Shown here: one piece after another, positions 57,201 through 64,000 of the stretch
Layout of the letters: the number at the start of each line of letters is the position of its first letter
Position numbering within the stretch: position 1 is the first letter of the stretch
DNA from: Nemopilema nomurai
Lineage: Eukaryota > Cnidaria > Scyphozoa > Rhizostomeae > Rhizostomatidae
DNA length: 64,000 nucleotides
Direction: 5' to 3'
Assembly: GCA_003864495.1 (NCBI GenBank)
Contig: ML133410.1
Span: forward strand, 1 to 64,000
Notes under the pieces: generated by a model
Database searches by the model: none
Seen by the model: the letters and a program-made list of their open reading frames with translations, nothing else
What the model was told of the DNA's origin: nothing
Made by a program: the position numbers and the translations under genes

Positions 57201-59490
57201 TTCAGTTATACAAACGCAGTATTACTCGGTCCGCGCATCGTTATTCGCAATTTACTTGACAAGGTTTATTGATTTTAAAGTCCAGAACTTAGCTGCATCA
57301 GAAATAATTTTTGTTTACTCCTTCAATAATACCATATTCCAAAGTTTAATAGTTAAAAAGTATCGGTTATTATCCCTGTTTTACAAACGAGCTCCACTTA
57401 CCTTTCTCATTATTATACCTTAAGCTATGCTACAAATTATATATTCAATTCAAAATGAATTTAAAAAATTTAATACAAGGACAGCATCGAGCAAATTTGT
57501 AGCTGAATAATGTTTTCTATAAATTTTCAGGGATCTTGGCGTCATGGATGAAAACAAGTATTGCAAAGTTATTGGTCGCATAAAGGTATTTTCCAATCGA
57601 TCTCTTTCCTTGAAAAAAATTTTGATCAAAATTGGTTGAAAAGAATTTATAAGCATCACATGTTTGTTCATATGAAGTTAGAGGATCGAAGAGAACTTTT
57701 GATTATACCATTTTTGTCTTTACAGCAACGAATCTTAGTTGGTTTGTTCACTATTTGAATTTGAAGGATATCTTTGAAGATGCAAAATTTCCTTCGTAAA
57801 GGGATAATTTCGAATGAGTAAATATGTTATCATCAACGTAATTGAAATAACAATTAATCTTCTCCATAATTTTCCAAAGGACATGATCATTCGTGGTGGA
57901 GAGAACATTTACCCTACGGAGATTGAACAGTTTTTATATAAGCACCCAAAAATTCAAGACGTTCAGGTAGGAAATAGCTGAGCATATTAGAATCCGATTA
58001 CCCAAAACTATTATAAACCCAGTAACTTTAGTACTAACTGGCATTGGTAAATAGCAAAGAAGCATTTTGAATCCAAATTTTTCCTTTCTTCGTACTTGGA
58101 TTTTAATTTAATGGTTAACGTTTTTGTTCATCCTATTTTTTAATCTCGCATAGCTGAATTCTGTTTAATGTCTCTGCTATTAGAACAGTGTGAAACAGGA
58201 CAAAAGTTATGAATGACGAATTTTATGCATTTGTATCAGCTTTCGTTCAATTTGTCAATATGTTTGTGATGAAATGCCAATGATATTGAATGGGGGTGAA
58301 GATATCAATCACTCTCGCTTTTCTTTCTCCTTATGTATTTGGGTTTTGACTGATCTAGAAAAATTGGTTTCTTTTTCTAGGTGATTGGAATACCTGATTC
58401 GAGACTGGGTGAAGAAGTTTGCGCTTGGATCAGGTGTGAAAAAAATGTATCTGTTTTATAGTCAAAGAAGGAAATTTTAATATTTGAATTAACAAATTTA
58501 TCACAGTTAATCATTACATATAGTATGATTGATTCTTAATTGGCTAATTCCTTTTTTTCCTGACTCTTAGGCTGCGACAGAACGAGACAGCAACTGAAGA
58601 AGAGATAAAAAGTTTCTGTAAAGGAAAGGTCTGTACCATGCTCTCCATCTCCATCTATATATTTAACTTAACGTTTCTGCGAAGGAGCTGAATGACGTAA
58701 GTTAGAATGCCAATGAACAGATGTGCACTATTCAATGTGGGGGTTTCAGTTAAAAGATTTTCGCTTAATAGAAATTTTTTCTTTTTCGGAACATTTAGAT
58801 GTTTGTCGAACTGTAGTCAAATTCATATCCTGTTCGCTTCAAGAAATTCTCCTACGGATTTGCCTTTTTAATACTTTAAAATTTTCTCTAACTTCTTTCT
58901 AGATATCGCATTTTAAAATACCAAAATACATAAAGTTTGTTGAGGAATTCCCATTAACCATCACAGGGAAGGTGAGTTATCTGGATGTTTCTGTTGATGC
59001 AACGGGTTATGGCACTACATGTTGGTGTGACTAGAGAGCTACCAAAAGAGTTTATGAATTATTTGAAGATAATACCTAGATTATTGCAGTACTATTTTTC
59101 GCGCAGTATCGAGTATAGTTTTCACCCCAGACGATAAGCCAAGAAAGCAAAATATCTAGGATGATAGTGTAGTGTCTTTTGTTCTAGAAATAGACACTTT
59201 GTCTTTAAAGCCTCCAGCAACAACATAAATCAGCTAATCGCGGAATGGATGACAATGCTATTGACGTTTAGATCTTTTTAGCGCGTCAGTTTTTTGACAT
59301 TAGGAGCAGCTGCGAAGGAGTTATTGCGGGGTGCAGCAACCTCCTCTCCTTTTTCCAGTCATGATTATGTGCAGTGTTTAAACGACTCTTTTTGCATTGC
59401 CCTGCTTTAATTAACCTACCTGCTTAAATATTCCAGGTTAAAAAGTTTGAGATGAGAACCCAAATGCAACAGGAATTACCAGAGCTCTAA
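45076..59490 (+). CDS. ACSF2: Mitochondrial medium-chain acyl-CoA synthetase, ACSF2 type, 20 exons
   Basis: The enzyme activates medium-chain fatty acids to acyl-CoA with ATP in mitochondria. Exons: 45076-45218, 47388-47592, 50576-50704, 51385-51438, 51869-51987, 52831-52865, 53418-53533, 54071-54163, 54471-54532, 55144-55233, 55719-55810, 55937-56013, 56355-56462, 56784-56932, 57531-57585, 57880-57966, 58381-58433, 58571-58628, 58903-58971, 59437-59490. All junctions are GT-AG and keep phase. The product is 615 residues, the length I recall for human ACSF2. ANL-superfamily motifs run in order: P-loop [76 protein letters not shown] and TITGK with the catalytic Lys. ACSF2-specific stretches ([40 protein letters not shown]) decide the subfamily. 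No break is seen; the gene looks functional. Confidence 0.96.
45219..47387 (+). other. ACSF2 intron 1
   Basis: A 2.2-kb intron from the GTAAGT donor to the TCTTTAG acceptor. AT-rich, no open frame of interest. Confidence 0.8.
47630..47635 (-). terminator. Candidate poly(A) signal of the nested GPCR
   Basis: AATAAA on the minus strand, about 100 bases past the GPCR stop and about 38 bases from the end of ACSF2 exon 2 (47,592). If used, cleavage would fall almost at the exon on the opposite strand. Confidence 0.4.
47738..48625 (-). CDS. Intronless class A (rhodopsin-family) G-protein-coupled receptor
   Basis: A 295-residue receptor with seven hydrophobic helices at about residues 15-36, 46-72, 77-104, 122-145, 158-184, 211-233 and 242-263. 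Class A anchors seen: Asn28 in TM1, LMAD with Asp56 in TM2, DRL at 106-108 in place of DRY, Trp134 in TM4, Pro231 in TM6 and NPLLY at 256-260 in TM7. A basic helix 8 and a Ser/Lys-rich tail follow. The Trp of the TM6 CWxP motif is Ile (CIGP), and the Cys pair that usually links TM3 to loop 2 is missing. ATG 48,625 is the first ATG after an in-frame stop. Ligand unknown. It lies wholly within ACSF2 intron 2 on the opposite strand. Confidence 0.92.
   Translation of the reverse strand: MQITGTTNPSKEALISYEVLAAAALILNTVCIVVIGKQWRKSRSFQILLLNMLMADIFLSVIGILLASAFLSQGKQITFTGVSIIVFMLLATTQAMILFVLAISLDRLIAVKYPFRHRNMVTPIKTCFLSIAIWCIAGLQLVVLFTTDRLSATSDKPITIPQVIVIIFIATTIILGIAFIFSNVEILRVLYKQKKSMQGASTSYFLTRSKEVTLSVTTSLIVVIFCICIGPRIYQLYEGEGIDYGLMGILVNAIMNPLLYFAKSYFENYLRRKVQQRLANGREKSRESKESTSQQ
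51256..51366 (+). repeat. Four tandem 27-28-bp units just upstream of ACSF2 exon 4
   Basis: Units at 51,256-51,283, 51,284-51,310, 51,311-51,338 and 51,339-51,366 share the pattern ATGAGTTCTTTT...TCAGATRCAAAR. Each unit carries a TCAG preceded by T-rich sequence (TTTCAG in two), that is, an acceptor-like site. The real acceptor of exon 4 (TTTCAG before 51,385) lies 18 bases after the last unit. Confidence 0.75.
53418..54163 (+). CDS. ACSF2: ACSF2 exons 7 and 8: nucleotide-binding P-loop across a splice site
   Basis: Exon 7 (53418-53533) ends [10 protein letters not shown] and exon 8 (54071-54163) begins [20 protein letters not shown]. The ATP-binding TSGTTGxPKG motif is therefore split between Ser and Gly by a phase-0 intron. 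Exon 7 opens after TTAGAG; using the TTAG two bases earlier would give an immediate stop, which decides the acceptor. Confidence 0.92.
55864..55908. repeat. GAT/GAC trinucleotide microsatellite
   Basis: Imperfect trinucleotide run (GATGATGATAATGATGACG...) within ACSF2 intron 11, about 30 bases before the acceptor of exon 12. Confidence 0.7.
55937..57966 (+). CDS. ACSF2: ACSF2 exons 12-16: adenylate-binding core and hinge
   Basis: Exon 12 (55937-56013) reads [19 protein letters not shown]. Exon 13 (56355-56462) holds [13 protein letters not shown], whose Thr-Glu coordinates ATP and magnesium in the superfamily. Exon 14 (56784-56932) holds [20 protein letters not shown] and GWFHSG. Exon 15 (57531-57585) completes GDLG with its ribose-binding Asp and contains the VIGR hinge. 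Exon 16 (57880-57966) holds [19 protein letters not shown] at the start of the mobile C-terminal domain. All key residues expected of an active enzyme are present. Confidence 0.93.
58903..59490 (+). CDS. ACSF2: ACSF2 exons 19 and 20: catalytic Lys and C-terminus
   Basis: Exon 19 (58903-58971) reads [20 protein letters not shown] then TGK, containing the Lys that catalyses adenylate formation. The intron follows directly after that Lys codon. Exon 20 (59437-59490) reads [17 protein letters not shown] and a TAA stop at 59,488. Both introns have consensus ends. Confidence 0.93.
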
Positions 59491-62400
59491 GCGAATCTCT
59501 ACTAGAAGATGTTTGGTAATTTTACAAATCTAAATATGCGATTTTTATGTATTTGATTTTAATGTAGAGTGCTTATCGAAAAAACAATGATAAAAAGGGG
59601 GAGATTCAGATGATCATTTGTCTGAAAAATTATCGTTTCTTTTTGCTATTGACTTTGAATTCGCAACTATTTTTGTCTATTTCTATGAACACATAAGCAA
59701 ATATTTTTTTGGGCAGCGATTTATCATTCATCAAGGCACTGCTAGATCGTTAAAGTTGAATATCGACAACCTAATCTTTAACGGGGATTTTGAACACCAT
59801 TAGGAATGCTTGTTCATACCTGAGGATATTTTATCATCTGCTTACAATGATAGTATAAGAGAATAAGAGTAAATATATTATACATTACAGATAGGCTTTA
59901 GTAAATGGCTAAAAGTTAACGTACAATAAACAAACATTCAGTTATTAGTAAGATTACTCTTGTAACAAAAGTCTAACCTGGCTCTTATTTTGGCCGAAAA
60001 CTCAATCATGCGCTGTTATTAATCATGGTGTATTTAGCTGAAAAAGTTTCAAAATTTTTGCTAACACCTTTTTAAAGTAATTAATGTAGTATTCCTTGTA
60101 CATTGCCAATCTGCCCTCTGTTAAATAGATGCACTTTAGTACCCTGTGATAGGTGGATTTTTATAATATAGTATAGCCATTATAATATAGCCATATAGTG
60201 AAATCTTGGATTCCTCTTTGTCTTTGCTCTTCCAATTCAACCACTGCGCAGGCTCCAATGAGATCTATTGAGTTGACCATAAGTTCAAAATGAGGATTGG
60301 CCTAGACACCACATCATCTGCACATGATCGAATCTTTGACATGAAATGCAACAGCCTTGTATCTTTTAACTGACCAAGAATAGTATTAGTTCTATAGGCT
60401 GTGCTTTTGAGGCTTCATCATGCGCGAACGTCTTCGCGTCTGACCAACCAGTGTCAAAATAGGCACGCCTTCTATAATGCTCAAGCGGCTATTTCATTCT
60501 CGGAGCTTGGGTTTTTAACTGAGGTAAGGATAAGATACTACTACAGGTAGTCCCAATTATCCAATGATGAAGTGGGGTCTCTTTCTGTTGGGCTTCACTT
60601 CACAAGAGAGTAACCGATAACTTACTGTTTATTGGCAACATTAACTAAAAGACAATTTTAACGCACTATTGGTATCTATGATGGAATGCACGGTAAAAGA
60701 AGAATCGAGCGAATTTTTATGGTTCTTCAATTTTGGTATCATTTTTTAACAATTCTGCGTCCAAAATAGATTACTAATCACAGATAAGGATTTATTAGTC
60801 AACATTAAAGACAAAAGATTGTACGATCAGAGTCTTACTTATGGTTGTACCCAAAATTGAAATTTTTGCTCACAGCTTTCCTTCCAGCTTATATTTTTCT
60901 TGAGACAAATTAACCATCATCTGCTCAAATTATGTTTTATGCAATAACGCTGTAAAGAAATACAACAAAAACTAAATTAATTTGAAGCCAAAAGATGAAT
61001 AAAACCATAGTAAACCTCACATTCCCTTTGCTTACAAAAATCGCTTAAGAAAAGATACATGACATTAGGGGACGAATAACCATCAATTTTTGGTAATTAC
61101 TTCAAACAATTACTAGAATTTTAAAGAAAGGTATGATACAAAATTAGCTAAATATCTCATACATACATGATGTGCTGGTTTTAAAGTTAAAGATAAACTT
61201 GTTTTTAGTCGTATATGGCACTGATATCTAATTTTCCAAAAATTCAGGTATAGCATTACTTGTAATTTCTTAACTTGGTGTCATTGGAAACTTTCCCAGC
61301 TGAGCCGGTAACTATCAAGTGAATTAAGGATGGATCCAGCGAGATCGCGGACTACGCCACCTTGTGATTTATCAATCCCGCGGTGACTTGCGGTTTCGAA
61401 TTAGAATGGCCGTCTCCAGATGGTCAGAGCGATCGTCTTGGCCTTTATCCCGCATACCGAATTTCGATTACTTGATTGAAAGTCAGCACAAAACTCCCGC
61501 AAGGTCACTTTAATGTGCAGTAAATGAGGATTTAATTAACAATGGAAGCCTGCCATGAGCAAGGGATGACCGAGCGAAAGAAATCACTGCAGACATTTTG
61601 GCAGCAGTGAAAGGAAGAAGTAGAGAGAGTGGATGTGATTTTGAAGGGTGTTGTTTCTGTCTAGGTGAGTATGTTTACCGTTTATTCAGCGTCCAGAGAC
61701 AAGCTTAACATTCTAGCGAATCTTTCAATGGCATATTAAGGTGACAGTGAATAGTGACTTTACATTGGTCCGGATGCGTTTAGTGAGTTCCAGGAAATGT
61801 ATGTCTAAACATTCCTGAATACTTCACGAAAAAACAACAATTAAATGTGTTGTTTTGATTTGTTAGCATTTCACTTGCTGCCTTATAAAGTTATTTTTGA
61901 TCGCTCAGTGAACGTCTTGATTGCAGACGAAAACAGAACCTTTCGACTTGTGATAAGCCTGAATCCTTCTTCATTATTTACTTGTCATGATATTATTAAA
62001 ATATCTATGAATTTAAAAGCTTACCAAGAGGAAAAGTGAGCCCGATCTCACTTTGTAGACATCAGTTTACGTAGACAACCTTTTAAATTGCTGATGTGAA
62101 TTAACAAGTTAACTAAAAATCACTTGCAAGACCTTCTTTGTTTTTGCCTACAGTTTCACAAAAAAGCCAAGAATCTGCAACACATCATTCTCGTTTCGAT
62201 AATCATAGTCCATAACCAAATGCATTTTTTCACAAGATTAAAATAACTTTATCGCGTATGGATGGAGCAGGAACTCAAGATTATCAATGCATGACGTCAG
62301 CCTCTTAGATTCACCGCAAGATGGCGGCTAGTTTTGAGTACGGCATCTTCTAAGCATATTCAGCATCTGCCATTTAATTTGAAACAGCAACTTGTTGTAC

Positions 62401-64000
62401 GCTCTCAAAATCACATCCCCGTTCACGGTTACCAATCAAAACCGTGCTGTCTTGCCAATGTTCTATCATCTTAGGAATCGAAACAAGGAATGATACAAGG
62501 TCTTTTAGGCACCAAAGTATTTTTGAAATGGTGTTACGAGATTGTTATTCCTTGGTTGTTTCTCCAACACTGAATCAAACCTATAAAATGATTTCTTAGC
62601 CATCTCATCAACTTAAGTAGCTACATTACTTTTATTATGATTGGAGCAATAATTGCAAATACTTCTGTCGAGAAACGTTCCAATGCCTTTAGACATGTAG
62701 AAATGTCCAGCATGGGCGCTCCTATTAATCAAAGAGACATTTCTACATATTTGACCCAAAATTCTCTCTAAACCTGTCATAAAAGTGCTTCTCCAACTGA
62801 AAGGCCCGCATGAAGGCGCTCTTCACTGGCATCACGTGACATTATAGTATCATTTCTGCGTGTAAGCCGGGGTCTTATGAAACTAACGCTGGCCACGAAT
62901 CCAATTTAAGCGAATTTCAAACTCAAGATGTTTTCAAATTTTCACACAATAAATAACGCTTCAAGTCATCGATTCTTATTCATTTTCTAGATCTGTCGAT
63001 GTCATTCCGAAGAAGCTGATGTCAAGATTAAGTATGAGTATCAAGGCAGTCTGGAATGTCTCAACTTTGCTTTTGATTTCTCTAATTGGATCAACAACCT
63101 GTTTAAGACATATCAATGTTGGTAAGTTGGAATTTTCAGAGCACCATTGACCCGTGAAGTATTTCTTGCCACTTGCCTTTCTTTTCACGGCTTGAGGCCT
63201 AGTTTCATAGTACCTGAAGGCTACAATTTTGAAGGAGGGTTTATAGGGAATACGACTGTGTTAGAACTATAAATTGTGCATATACCTTAGTAGTCTTGAA
63301 CCCATGCCGAAATTTGCAGACGGCCATTTTTATCAAATTTTCTTGCTATCATCTGTGTTTCAACATTACTGCGTGGCATGATAGGACCTATATTCCGAAT
63401 CAAAGAACCAATGAAGCTTCATAAAAAAGAGCTGATGTACACAAATCTGTCTTAGATATACCTGAACACAATCTCCTAATTATACTTTAACATTGTAGTA
63501 ACTAAAAGCAATTGATGCACAGAAAAAGGTGTAGTGTCCTTGAGCTTACCTAGATAGCACTGCTCAAGGTGATTGAAACCTATTTTCAACTGTTTTTGAA
63601 TGGAATGGAGCGTTATATTGTCCTTACATTACATGTACAAACAACTCTTATCCATCTATTCCATAGGTTAGGATATTCTAATGATGTAAGAACATATTTG
63701 AGTTCAATAGAGGATAATGTAATGAAAAATGAGGCCTAGGGTCGCCGAGAAAGTTAAACATTTATTATATCATAAAAATTCAAAGAGAATTCGATCTCAA
63801 CGAAACCATGAAAATTATCCTTGGTTGAAAAATATTGAACAAAGGTATCTTGAAGGTAGCATAAGATTGTCGATCGTTTTCAAGTTTAGATTAAATTAAC
63901 TCTAACTAATTTTTTGTAACTAACTAATTATCGCATCATGATTCTTTGCATATTTCGTATGTAAATGGTAGTACTGGAACTATTACAATTTTATCGATGG
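59491..64000. other. ACSF2 3' flank; no further gene recognised
   Basis: AT-rich sequence. Short open frames (for example plus 59,618-59,803, plus 61,845-62,039 and minus 63,188-62,976) have no recognised domain and no splice support. Confidence 0.5.
59925..59930 (+). terminator. Candidate ACSF2 poly(A) signal
   Basis: AATAAA about 435 bases after the stop is the first canonical hexamer I see downstream. The surrounding DNA is AT-rich, so this is a weak call. Confidence 0.35.

Noticed and set aside
1..64000. CRISPR arrays, operons or bacterial regulatory sites
   Set aside because: The window is eukaryotic: spliced genes, SINE and non-LTR elements. The tandem repeats have no spacer structure.

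Overview
This is animal nuclear DNA. It is AT-rich, with small coding exons split by GT-AG introns, and it carries two multi-exon genes of animal-wide families, one intronless receptor gene, and many decayed repeats. The divergent glutamate-receptor sequence and the retroelement family suggest a cnidarian, probably an anthozoan. That placement is an inference from recalled family resemblance, not from a search.

Region 1 (about 12.08-29.82 kb, minus strand) holds an ionotropic glutamate receptor subunit. I could chain 14 coding exons: signal peptide, amino-terminal domain, ligand-binding half S1, M1, pore and M3, half S2 and M4. Reading phases agree at every junction except two, where one base appears to be missing. 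The product would be about 873 residues. A stop at 12,201 and an AATAAA on the minus strand at 12,084-12,089 close the gene.

Region 2 (about 21.8-25.13 kb, plus strand) is a decayed non-LTR retrotransposon inserted antisense in a 4-kb intron of that receptor. It has an N-terminal zinc finger, a reverse transcriptase and a C-terminal CCHC plus restriction-like endonuclease. Several indels break it, one pair of which hides the catalytic Asp-Asp motif in another frame.

Region 3 (30-45 kb) has no gene I recognise. It holds a tRNA-derived SINE (36.46-36.71 kb), a 57-bp tandem array (41.5-41.83 kb), purine- or pyrimidine-rich tracts, a 9-bp minisatellite and two unrecognised candidate exons near 33 kb.

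Region 4 (45.08-59.49 kb, plus strand) is a complete 20-exon gene for a mitochondrial medium-chain acyl-CoA synthetase of the ACSF2 type. The predicted protein is 615 residues, with a transit peptide on exon 1. Its second intron contains, on the minus strand, an intronless class A GPCR of 295 residues (47,738-48,625).

The two main genes face away from each other (receptor minus, ACSF2 plus), with about 15 kb of repeat-rich DNA between them. There is no functional link between them that I can see. Regions 0-11.5 kb and 59.5-64 kb show no recognisable gene.
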